Counted from the stretch's first letter, positions 1 through 5,928 are shown. The stretch: 10,843 bases of DNA from a bacterium (GCA_004562975.1 SFQP01000084.1:1-10843), one strand, 5' to 3'. Notes: a model not told the origin generated them from the letters alone. Translations and numbers: made by a program.

Positions 1-799
1 CCTCCACGGATGCCAGACCGATAATCTGGATGAGTTTCACGGTCGAGGTGGTGTCGGCCATGATTTGGCGCGTGATGCTCACGATGGTGTCGAGCGTAGA
101 ACCATTGGAACGGAAGTCGTGGAGCAGCGTGGTCTTGTCGAGGGGGAAGTTGACAAAGAGCATATCGCCCTCCTTGCGGAGGATGCGCGTTTCGTCATAA
201 GGGCGGTATTTCGAGATGTGTTGCAGCACGGGGTTGGTGCGTTGCAGCTCGCCCGCCTTGCCCGTATTGTCCTCCACAGGAAGGATGGCCGGCACGAAGG
301 GCGGGATATAAGCCAAGCAACCCAACTGATGCTTGGGCAGGAAATCCACCCGGCAGCAGCCCTCTTTCTCGGCCTCCACCTCCACACACAGCCGGCCTTC
401 GTGGAGCCAGGGAGCCTCGGTGAGCGTGATGAGGCGGTCGTACCACAGCGTGTCGCCCACGGATGGTTCGGGACAGGTCGGTCCGGCCTGTTCGCCATAG
501 TAGCGGTGACGTTCCGTGCGCCGGCGGTTGCGTTTGCCACGGAAGATGACGGGAGAGAAGCGCAGCGTGTCGCCCTGCTGGTCGAACAGTATGGGGGTGT
601 ACACCACGGCATAGTCGCTGCCGGCCAAGGTGTCGGGAGCCGTAAGGACAAAGCGCAGGTGCAGATCGTTTTTGTCCGTCCATTCGTAATGGAGCGAATC
701 AAGCTCTGCCCTGACTTCTTGTGCGCCGGCCGGCATCGTCCCGAGGAAGAACAGCCATGCCACGAGGGTGGACAACGTATGGTGTAGATTCATTTTCAT
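1..799 (-). CDS. DUF3868 protein with OmpA-like C-terminal region (partial, 3' end beyond window)
   Basis: The minus-strand reading frame from the ATG at 799 stays open to position 1, giving 266 visible codons with no stop. The N-terminus (MKMNLHHTLSTLVAW...) is a signal peptide with a likely cleavage after AGA (about residue 26), so the protein is exported. The body resembles the DUF3868 family of Bacteroidales. The last visible part (FPLDKTTLLHDFRSNGSTL, then IQIIGLASVE) looks like the start of an OmpA-like domain, which would tie the protein to peptidoglycan or the outer membrane. It lies 76 nt downstream of the DUF3575 gene on the same strand and is probably cotranscribed. In this group DUF3575 plus DUF3868 normally precede FimA/Mfa1-type fimbrial genes, so a role in fimbrial biogenesis or anchoring is inferred, not shown. 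A second ATG at 793 is an alternative start. Large antisense frames over this region are shadows. Confidence 0.85.
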   Translation of the reverse strand, partial: MKMNLHHTLSTLVAWLFFLGTMPAGAQEVRAELDSLHYEWTDKNDLHLRFVLTAPDTLAGSDYAVVYTPILFDQQGDTLRFSPVIFRGKRNRRRTERHRYYGEQAGPTCPEPSVGDTLWYDRLITLTEAPWLHEGRLCVEVEAEKEGCCRVDFLPKHQLGCLAYIPPFVPAILPVEDNTGKAGELQRTNPVLQHISKYRPYDETRILRKEGDMLFVNFPLDKTTLLHDFRSNGSTLDTIVSITRQIMADTTSTVKLIQIIGLASVE

Positions 800-875
800 G
801 TGTATGCTATTGTGAGCTAAATGTTGGGAAAAATCACGAGATGTTTTATGTTGAACACAGGCTGAGGGCAAAGAA

Positions 876-1469
876 CTACTTTTTCCTTCCCAAGTAATAC
901 ACCACGGAAAGTGCCAGTTTGGTGGGCATGAACAGGTGTTTCGTCTCCGTGCCGTAGAATGTGCCGCAATGTTCGCAGTCGTATTTCTTATAATGAGTGA
1001 TGCCGTAGCCCACGCCCACCGAGGCTTCCACGCTCCAGCGGTTGTCGAGCATCCAGCTGTAGCCGTAGGCCACGCCGATACCGCCCAGGTCGCCTTGGTA
1101 GCGGTGATTCTTCAGTCCGCTCCACAGGCCGAAGGGCAGCTTCACGTTGCCCGCGTTGTAGTGCGTGTAGAGCAGGTGTGCGCCGAAGAAGTGGCCGGCA
1201 AAGGTTTCACAGAGCCAGTAACGCATCTCGGGCTGCACCAGCACGTGCCGCCACTTGCGGTTTTTCGAGGAGTTGATGTCCCACACATTCAGTCCGGCCA
1301 CGAGCTGCCCCGTCCACTTCTCGCCCAGTTTCATCTCGAAACCGAGGTTGGGCGTGGTGGTGGCATCGTAAAGCAGGTTGGTCTTGACCGCCATCTGCTG
1401 GCCGCGTGCCACGAAGCAACTCATCCAAAATAGGAGGAACATCAGGCCGTATTTACTTATCACGTTCAT
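876..1469 (-). CDS. DUF3575 family outer-membrane-like protein
   Basis: This 197-residue protein starts with an N-terminal signal sequence (hydrophobic residues about 8-22, cleavage probably near ARG-Q, residue 24). It continues with the DUF3575 signature: AVKTNLLYDATTTPNLGFE at about residue 27, many alternating aromatic/Gly positions, WRHVLVQPEMRYWLCE in the middle, and the terminal strand LALSVVYYLGRKK. The alternating pattern and the aromatic C-terminal strand suggest a small outer-membrane beta barrel. It is the first gene of a minus-strand operon; the DUF3868 gene follows 76 nt downstream. A C-x2-C pair (CEHC, about residue 165) could form a disulfide in the periplasm. The start is set by the ATG at 1469, with an A/T-rich upstream stretch and no Shine-Dalgarno motif, as usual in Bacteroidetes. 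The function of the family is unknown; association with type V fimbrial operons is established context, and the role here is inferred. Confidence 0.88.
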   Translation of the reverse strand: MNVISKYGLMFLLFWMSCFVARGQQMAVKTNLLYDATTTPNLGFEMKLGEKWTGQLVAGLNVWDINSSKNRKWRHVLVQPEMRYWLCETFAGHFFGAHLLYTHYNAGNVKLPFGLWSGLKNHRYQGDLGGIGVAYGYSWMLDNRWSVEASVGVGYGITHYKKYDCEHCGTFYGTETKHLFMPTKLALSVVYYLGRKK

Positions 1470-1669
1470 GTGCGTGTTATAAAAAATTTGCTATATAGGG
1501 GAAGCACCCTGAAGGTACTAATATTTTAGTATGATTGAAAACAGAATATTTCTTTAACTGTCAATCGTATGGTGATAATATAGAATTGTCATTCCGTATG
1601 GATGTCGGATAATCGGTAGTTTCTGTACTTTATGGTCGTTCTGGCAACTTATTTATTGATTTCGCAGTA

Positions 1670-1677
1670 CAAAAGTA
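1670..1677 (-). promoter_or_regulatory. Possible -7 box for the DUF3575-DUF3868 operon
   Basis: Read on the minus strand this is TACTTTTG, a full match to the Bacteroidetes -7 consensus TAnnTTTG. It points toward the DUF3575 gene and would give a leader of about 190 nt. No TTTG is present at the usual 19-21 nt upstream distance, so the assignment is weak. A nearer but poorer candidate (TACCTTCA at 1517-1510, with TTTC 19 nt upstream of it) exists. Confidence 0.25.
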
Positions 1678-1764
1678 GGGCTATATTTTGAGATAATTTG
1701 GGTGCTCAAGTGAAATTATTGTTTAGGTTTGTTAATTGGGGGGTAATTTTTTACTTTTTGGGTA

Positions 1765-1790
1765 TTTGTATATGATTTTGTATACAAAAA
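1765..1790 (+). repeat. Near-palindromic 26-bp site, left copy
   Basis: The site has arms TTTGTATA and TATACAAA (8 bp, perfect) around the 8-nt centre tgattttg. It matches the copy at 2394-2419 at 23 of 26 positions in direct orientation, including the first 13 and a later run of nine bases. Because each copy is itself nearly palindromic, the pair is related in both orientations, although the centres agree only as a direct repeat. Two ~9-bp arms around an ~8-bp centre resemble the core site of a tyrosine recombinase or the operator of a dimeric regulator. Which it is cannot be decided from sequence. Confidence 0.6.
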
Positions 1791-2048
1791 TGGTGAATTA
1801 GAATAATAGTTTTCATGAATTCAGAAGGCAGATTTTTGTAAGATTGAGCGATGTCGGACAAAAATTATCAAACTCTATAACTGATGCGAACTCCCGGATT
1901 TCTGTTTCGCCCCATGTAGATTTTCTGACGACATGTACGTACTGGGGCTATTGGGGTCGGGAGGAAGTCCGAGTATTGAAAATGCACTCGTTGACGAATT
2001 GGCATAACAAGCCTTAATGCTGATTAAACGAAGCCTATTCTGAGAATC

Positions 2049-2128
2049 ACAAGTCCTGGACTTGTAAAAAATAGTCCTGGAGTTGTGACGACAAGTCCTG
2101 GACTTGTGAAGTTAAGTCCTTGAGTAAT
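2049..2128. repeat. Four tandem 21-bp units with a 17-bp palindromic core
   Basis: Cores start at 2049, 2070, 2091 and 2112, exactly 21 bp apart. Units 1 and 3 are identical: ACAAGTCCTGGACTTGT, an 8-bp perfect inverted repeat around one base. Units 2 and 4 are diverged (unit 2 keeps AGTCCTGGA and GTTGT; unit 4 keeps AAGTCCT and GAGT). Spacers of 4 bp (aaaa, gacg, gaag) separate the cores. The 21-bp period equals about two helical turns, so all palindromes face the same side of the DNA, as expected for an iterated operator. Because 21 bp is also seven codons, the minus strand reads as a heptad-like peptide (LTSQVQDLSSQLQD...), probably a by-product. Confidence 0.75.
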
Positions 2129-2392
2129 ATGTACAGCCCACAGTAACGGAGTAGCAGTCCACTGATATGAACCAGGAAGAGTTCGGATTTATGAATTGAA
2201 AGCCTCATTCGGATGATATTTCCTATATATATACGTATTTTCCCCTTTAAAAATATCATTCAAAGCTTCATAGTTTCCTGTTTGTGCCTGATTTTGAGCC
2301 AAAAACGGCTGAACGACAGATTGATTTCGGTCAACTTTCAACATTCATCCCCCATCTTACAAGCCAAGGGGCTGAAAAATGTAAAATGGTCC

Positions 2393-2419
2393 TTTTGTAT
2401 ATGATTATATATACAAAAT
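2393..2419 (+). repeat. Near-palindromic 26-bp site, right copy
   Basis: Arms TTTTGTATA (2393-2401) and TATACAAAA (2410-2418) form a perfect 9-bp inverted repeat around the centre tgattata. It is the partner of the site at 1765-1790, about 630 bp away, and lies between the 21-bp array and the lipoprotein promoter. Just to its right a minus-strand TACTTTTG box (2435-2428) faces the site. Confidence 0.6.
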
Positions 2420-2494
2420 CAAAGCGTCAAAAGTACAAATTGTAAACTTGACCGATTTTTTTAAAACCTCAAAGGGCATTGCTGCCGTTGGATG

Positions 2495-2506
2495 CGCTGA
2501 TCAGCG
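2495..2506. repeat. 12-bp perfect palindrome upstream of the lipoprotein promoter
   Basis: CGCTGATCAGCG reads the same on both strands. It sits about 75 bp upstream of the -33 box at 2580, where the base composition changes from A/T-rich to G/C-richer. It could be a regulator site, but a single palindrome of this size may be chance. Confidence 0.35.
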
Positions 2507-2579
2507 TCGTGCTGTCCCCCCCTAACGGTTTACCTTCGCTCCCAAAAAGGGACAGTGAAATGGCAGAATTTGACACATT

Positions 2580-2612
2580 TTTGAGAAACATCCGCAGAAA
2601 GTAGTACCTTTG
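2580..2612 (+). promoter_or_regulatory. Bacteroidetes-type promoter of the lipoprotein operon
   Basis: A -33 box TTTG (2580-2583) and a -7 box TACCTTTG (2605-2612) match the TTTG / TAnnTTTG consensus of the primary Bacteroidetes sigma factor, with a 21-nt spacer inside the usual range. Transcription should start near 2619. It faces the lipoprotein gene and the closely spaced genes after it, with a leader of about 195 nt. Confidence 0.7.
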
Positions 2613-2618
2613 CCGAGT

Positions 2619-2813
2619 GTTGAAGCTGGGTTGGGCATCCTCCTACAGCTGGATTATCACGGTCAGCCGATCCACAACGCCCTCCCTCTCGGACTGCCGG
2701 ATGCAACCTTGGTCCATGCCGAAAAGGCTGCTTCACTCCTGAGCAGCTCCTGCTGCCCCAAGCCATTTCACCGACAACAAACATACACTATAAACCCTCA
2801 AACTAACAACCAC
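2619..2813 (+). promoter_or_regulatory. Long 5' leader of the lipoprotein transcript
   Basis: Between the predicted transcription start and the ATG at 2814 lie about 195 nt, G/C-rich at first and then C/A-rich just before the start codon. A small stem AGCAG-CTC-CTGCT sits at 2742-2754. The lipoprotein frame stays open backwards through the whole leader to a TTG overlapping the -7 box, so no stop codon marks the start; the signal peptide decides it. I recognise no known riboswitch motif. Confidence 0.4.
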
Positions 2814-3215
2814 ATGGAAAAACAGAAACATCTGATCATGCACCTCATACTCACAGCTTTCTGTCTGCTCACGCTGACGGGCTGTGAGGAAGACTGGTGG
2901 GATTCGCGCGTCAATGACCTGACCGGCACCTGGCGCATCGTTGAAGTGACGGGAAACCGTGACTGTAACTTCGTGCCCGGCGACAGCTGGATTTTGTATC
3001 CAAGCAACGAGTATGTGGCAGTTGGCGCTGGCGGTTTCTATGAATATGGCGACTGGGAGAGAAGGGGGCGCAAAATCTACATCTACTTCCAATCGCCCAA
3101 CCCCGAGATAGTGGCCTACGTGCGAAACCTTGATGATGACTACATGGTGCTTGATGTGGACGACTACACCTACCAAAGCAGCTACACCCTGCGCATGGTC
3201 AGACAATCGTATTAA
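2814..3215 (+). CDS. Small lipocalin-like surface lipoprotein
   Basis: From the ATG at 2814 the protein has 133 residues. Residues 1-23 form a lipoprotein signal peptide with lipobox LTGC, so Cys24 should be lipidated. It is followed by EEDWWD; acidic residues right after the cysteine are known in Bacteroidetes as an export signal for the outer face of the outer membrane, so surface location is inferred. The mature part opens with LTGTWRIVEV, the typical first strand of lipocalin-like domains, and continues as alternating beta strands (WILYPSNEYV, KIYIYF, YMVLDVDDYTY, YTLRMV). This fits a small lipocalin-type barrel of unknown ligand. The start was chosen because residues upstream of this ATG do not resemble protein and overlap the promoter. 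The tRNA nucleotidyltransferase gene follows after 26 nt and may be cotranscribed. No specific function can be given. Confidence 0.85.
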   Translation: MEKQKHLIMHLILTAFCLLTLTGCEEDWWDSRVNDLTGTWRIVEVTGNRDCNFVPGDSWILYPSNEYVAVGAGGFYEYGDWERRGRKIYIYFQSPNPEIVAYVRNLDDDYMVLDVDDYTYQSSYTLRMVRQSY

Positions 3216-3241
3216 AGTCAGCATAAATAGTACACTGCCGC

Positions 3242-4681
3242 ATGAAACTGCTGACGAAAGAAGAAATTTTAGCGAAGATTGACGACGAAGTATTCGCCAA
3301 GATTACGGAAACAGCTGATGAGAAGGGCTGCGAATGTTACTTAGTGGGCGGCTACGTGCGCGACCTGTTTCTCGAGCGACCCACGAACGACATTGACGTG
3401 GTGGTGGTGGGCAGCGGCATCGAAATGGCCGAAGCCCTGGCGCAGAAGCTGGGACGCGGCGCGCATCTGGCCGTGTTCCGCAACTTCGGCACGGCACAGG
3501 TGAAATGGCGAGGACGCGAGGTGGAGTTTGTGGGCGCACGCAAGGAAAGCTATACCCACGACTCGAGGAAGCCCATCGTGGAGAACGGAACGCTGGAAGA
3601 TGACCAGAACCGCCGCGACTTTACCATCAACGCCATGGCCGTGTGCCTGAACAGCCAGCGGCGCGGTGAACTGATAGACCCCTTCGATGGACTGCTCGAC
3701 CTGCGCGACGGCATCATCGCCACCCCACTCGACCCGAACGTTACCTTCAGCGACGACCCGCTGCGCATGATGCGTTGTGTGCGCTTTGCCACGCAGCTGC
3801 GTTTCGTCATCGAGGAGGAAACCTTCGACGCGCTGGAACGCAACAAGGAGCGCATCCGCATCATCAGCGCGGAGCGTATCATAGACGAGCTGAACAAAAT
3901 CATGAAAACGCCCATGCCATCGCGCGGCTTCGTGGAGCTGCACCGGTGCGGACTGCTGTCCATCATCCTGCCCGAACTGGCCGCACTGGACTGCGTGGAA
4001 ACGCGTAACGGACGCTCGCACAAGAACAACTTCTACCATACGCTGGAGGTGCTCGACACCGTGGCCTCACAGAGCGACAACCTGTACCTGCGCTGGGCGG
4101 CTCTGCTCCATGACATCGGCAAACCGCGCAGTAAAAGGTGGGAACCGACCGTGGGATGGACGTTCCACAACCACAACTATTTAGGCGAGAAAATGATTGC
4201 CCCGCTCTTCCGACGGCTGAAACTGCCCATGGACGACAGGATGAAGTATGTGGCGAAACTTGTGGGGCTCCACATGCGTCCCATCGCCATTGCGGACGAC
4301 ATTGTGACGGACAGTGCGGTCAGAAGGCTGCTTTTCGAAGCCGGCGACGACATTGACGACCTGATGATGCTCTGCGAGGCGGACATTACGAGCAAGAACG
4401 AGCAAAGGAAAAAGAACTTCTTGCAAAACTTCAAGACGGTGCGCCAAAAGCTCGTAGACATAGAGGAAAAGGACCGCATCCGCAATTTCCAACCGCCCGT
4501 GAACGGCGAGGAAATCATGCACCTGTTCGGTCTCCCCCCCTGCCGCGAAATTGGCTCGCTGAAGTCTGCGCTGAAGGATGCCATTCTCGACGGGAAAATC
4601 CCGAACGAACGGCAGCCGGCTCTCGATTTTATATTGGCACAGGCCCATAAGATGGGGCTGGAACTGAAGGAAACGCTCTGA
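3242..4681 (+). CDS. cca: CCA tRNA nucleotidyltransferase / poly(A)-polymerase-type enzyme with HD domain
   Basis: This class II nucleotidyltransferase of 479 residues has the usual length for Bacteroidetes. It is expected to add or repair the CCA 3' end of tRNAs from CTP and ATP in the cytoplasm. Visible motifs in order: the nucleotide-binding and catalytic GGYVRD (36-41) with NDIDVVV (49-55; the Asp50/Asp52 metal-binding pair); RRDFTINAMA (124-133); DPLRMMRCVRFA (172-183), the conserved helix motif; and then an HD phosphohydrolase domain with His266 (FYHTLEV), His290-Asp291 (LLHDIGKP), His309/His311 and Asp379. The C-terminus (IMHLFGLPPCREIG...LDGKIPNERQ, about 425-457) is the family's tail motif. 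All catalytic residues seem intact. The next gene, another HD protein, starts 3 nt after the stop, which suggests translational coupling. A family member specialised as a poly(A) polymerase cannot be excluded by sequence alone, but CCA addition is more likely. Confidence 0.95.
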   Translation: MKLLTKEEILAKIDDEVFAKITETADEKGCECYLVGGYVRDLFLERPTNDIDVVVVGSGIEMAEALAQKLGRGAHLAVFRNFGTAQVKWRGREVEFVGARKESYTHDSRKPIVENGTLEDDQNRRDFTINAMAVCLNSQRRGELIDPFDGLLDLRDGIIATPLDPNVTFSDDPLRMMRCVRFATQLRFVIEEETFDALERNKERIRIISAERIIDELNKIMKTPMPSRGFVELHRCGLLSIILPELAALDCVETRNGRSHKNNFYHTLEVLDTVASQSDNLYLRWAALLHDIGKPRSKRWEPTVGWTFHNHNYLGEKMIAPLFRRLKLPMDDRMKYVAKLVGLHMRPIAIADDIVTDSAVRRLLFEAGDDIDDLMMLCEADITSKNEQRKKNFLQNFKTVRQKLVDIEEKDRIRNFQPPVNGEEIMHLFGLPPCREIGSLKSALKDAILDGKIPNERQPALDFILAQAHKMGLELKETL

Positions 4682-4684
4682 ACC

Positions 4685-5320
4685 ATGGACAAAGATACTA
4701 TAGACAAGAACAAAGAACGCTTCATCGCGCTCTGCAAAGAACATATCCAACGCGAAGGGATAGACAAGCTTTTGGCCTACTTGGAAAAAAGCGATTTCTT
4801 CACCGCACCCAGTTCGGCTTCGTTCCACCTCAACGAAGCGGGCGGACTGTGCCTGCACTCCATCAACGTGTTTGAAACGGCGGTAAAGCTCTACGAACAC
4901 GTCGCACTACCGGCCATCCAGAACGACACCTCTCCCTTCACCGAGGAAATCCCGATGGAGAGCATCGCCATTGCCGCCCTGCTGCACGATTTGTGCAAGG
5001 TGAAGTTTTACCACCCCACGCAACGGTGGAAAAAGGACGAGAAAGGACTGTGGGTGTCGTACCCCGGCTATGAGCTGAAGGACGATTTTCCCTTTGGCCA
5101 CGGCGAAAAGTCTTGCCTGATGATCAGCTGGTATATGCGGCTGAAACCGGAGGAGATGCTGGCCATCCGCTGGCACATGGGGATGTTCGACATGGCAGAA
5201 AACGGGACGAGCCAACGCTATGCCTACTATGCCGCAACGGACAAATGCGCGCTGGTGAACATCATTCAGGCGGCGGATATGTTAGCCTCAAAGTTGATGG
5301 AGAAGACCACGACTTACTGA
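4685..5320 (+). CDS. Stand-alone HD-domain phosphohydrolase-like protein
   Basis: This soluble 211-residue protein carries the full set of HD-domain metal ligands: His58 (GLCLHSINV), His101-Asp102 (ALLHDLCK), His139 (FGHGEKS), His164 (IRWHMG) and Asp198 (QAADML). The pattern H...HD...H...H...D matches HD-superfamily phosphohydrolases and predicts a metal-dependent phosphoesterase, probably on a nucleotide or oligonucleotide; the substrate is unknown. There is no signal peptide or membrane segment. It begins 3 nt after the nucleotidyltransferase stop (TGA acc ATG), so the two are almost certainly cotranscribed and probably coupled, with a second HD domain next to the one inside Cca. A role in tRNA or RNA end metabolism is a guess from that position. 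It ends intact at 5320, followed at once by a truncated nuclease remnant. The start is supported by the close spacing and the absence of other good starts. Confidence 0.85.
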   Translation: MDKDTIDKNKERFIALCKEHIQREGIDKLLAYLEKSDFFTAPSSASFHLNEAGGLCLHSINVFETAVKLYEHVALPAIQNDTSPFTEEIPMESIAIAALLHDLCKVKFYHPTQRWKKDEKGLWVSYPGYELKDDFPFGHGEKSCLMISWYMRLKPEEMLAIRWHMGMFDMAENGTSQRYAYYAATDKCALVNIIQAADMLASKLMEKTTTY

Positions 5321-5358
5321 CGGACATCCACAAAACGCGGAACTGCCACACCGCATGA

Positions 5359-5670
5359 ACCTCATCCAACCATTATTATTCTTTCTATCTCATCCTCCAG
5401 ATGCTGGGCTTCTACAGCACGTGCGCCGAAAAAGAGACGAGCGAGGGACGGATTGACTGCGTGGTGGAATGTCCCAACGATGTGTATATCATGGAGTTCA
5501 AACTCAACGGCTCGGCCGAGGAGGCGGTGCGGCAAATCAAGGAGAAAGGCTATGCCCTGCCCTATGCAGCCGACAAACGGCGCATCCTGGCATCAGGAAT
5601 TAACTTTTCGTCAGAAAAAGGGAAGATTGACGGCTTCCTCTGTGTGGAGATGAACGACGAGAAACGGTAA
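5359..5670 (+). pseudogene. C-terminal remnant of a DUF1703 / PD-(D/E)XK nuclease-superfamily protein
   Basis: About 100 codons resemble only the C-terminal domain of Bacteroidales 'AAA-ATPase-like / PD-(D/E)XK' proteins, which are normally around 500 residues with an N-terminal ATPase. Similarity begins before the first ATG (5401), in YYSFYLILQMLGFY, and is cut off by an in-frame TGA at 5356, so the N-terminal part is missing rather than simply outside the frame. The nuclease signature survives: GRID (Asp19 counted from the 5401 ATG) and the E-F-K of MEFKLNG (Glu32, Lys34), followed by AEEAVRQIKEKGYALPYAADKR and the GINFSSEKGKIDGF end motif. It begins only 38 nt after the HD gene. I read it as the tail left by a deletion or recombination. 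A short expressed nuclease-like domain starting at 5401 is the alternative. Confidence 0.7.
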
Positions 5671-5772
5671 CATTTTCACAACATTAGGTCTTGGAAACAC
5701 GCTATTCTGTCCTTCATTCGGAAAAATGGACGAAAAAAGTGTGCAAATCGGCCTATTGTTAAATATTGTTTT

Positions 5773-5780
5773 TATATTTG
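5773..5780 (+). promoter_or_regulatory. TAnnTTTG box at the left end of the repeat array
   Basis: TATATTTG matches the -7 consensus and precedes the first repeat unit. No TTTG lies 19-21 nt upstream. It is the weakest of the three boxes for driving the GH89 gene because it is about 230 nt from the start codon. Confidence 0.3.
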
Positions 5781-5836
5781 CAGAAGATAGGCTGCGGCTC
5801 GGCAATTTAAGCAAGCTTATTGCGCTCGCCTTGCAC

Positions 5837-5844
5837 TACCTTTG
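5837..5844 (+). promoter_or_regulatory. TAnnTTTG box at the unit 1 / unit 2 junction
   Basis: TACCTTTG matches the -7 consensus fully. The nearest upstream TTG (5820-5822) is 14 nt away, shorter than the usual spacing, so the -33 element is unclear. It may act as one of two tandem promoters of the GH89 gene. Confidence 0.45.
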
Positions 5845-5920
5845 CAGAAGATAGGCTGCGGCTCGGCAATTTAAGCTGCAGCTCGGCAATCTAAGCAAGC
5901 TTATTGCACTCGCCTTGCAC

Positions 5921-5928
5921 TATCTTTG
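5921..5928 (+). promoter_or_regulatory. TAnnTTTG box nearest to the GH89 gene
   Basis: TATCTTTG matches the -7 consensus and sits at the end of unit 2. Transcription would start near 5935, giving a leader of about 75 nt. A TTG at 5904-5906 is 14 nt upstream. It is the best-placed promoter for the glycosidase gene. Confidence 0.55.

Larger units (their letters stand above)
1470..2579. other. Long divergent intergenic region without a convincing gene
   Basis: More than 1.1 kb between the minus-strand fimbrial-type operon and the promoter of the plus-strand lipoprotein gene. It is A/T-rich up to about 2460 and then abruptly G/C-richer. Short frames of 60-70 codons exist but lack family resemblance and overlap repeats. 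It holds two near-palindromic 26-bp sites, a 21-bp tandem array, a 12-bp palindrome and several TAnnTTTG-like boxes, all listed separately. The size and repeat content fit a regulatory region of a surface-structure operon, but no recombinase gene lies inside the window. Confidence 0.7.

Noticed and set aside
65..787. Long plus-strand open frame of 240 codons
   Set aside because: It is antisense to the DUF3868 gene, which has a signal peptide and family similarity; the G/C-rich codons keep the opposite strand open.
936..1433. 165-codon plus-strand frame
   Set aside because: Antisense shadow of the DUF3575 gene; composition (many H, V, A, R) is typical of a mirror frame and no family is recognisable.
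2049..2128. CRISPR array
   Set aside because: Units are 21 bp with 4-bp spacers, far too short and without unique spacers; it is a tandem palindromic repeat.
2213..2404. 63-codon plus-strand frame in the intergenic region
   Set aside because: No family resemblance, no good upstream signal, and it overlaps the opposite small frame and the right palindromic site.
1765..2419. Complete insertion sequence bounded by the two 26-bp sites
   Set aside because: No transposase-like coding sequence lies between them and no flanking target duplication is visible.
2610..2813. N-terminal extension of the lipoprotein gene from a TTG at 2610
   Set aside because: The TTG overlaps the -7 box of the promoter and the extension would bury the lipoprotein signal peptide; the ATG at 2814 is the proper start.
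3341..4039. 232-codon minus-strand frame
   Set aside because: Antisense to cca, whose catalytic motifs are intact; the peptide is rich in H, R and V without domain features.
4181..4900. 239-codon minus-strand frame spanning the cca/HD junction
   Set aside because: Shadow of two well-supported genes on the plus strand.
5680..5770. Rho-independent terminator after the nuclease remnant
   Set aside because: Only a weak interrupted hairpin (GTCC...GGAC around 5709-5731) without a following T-run is visible.
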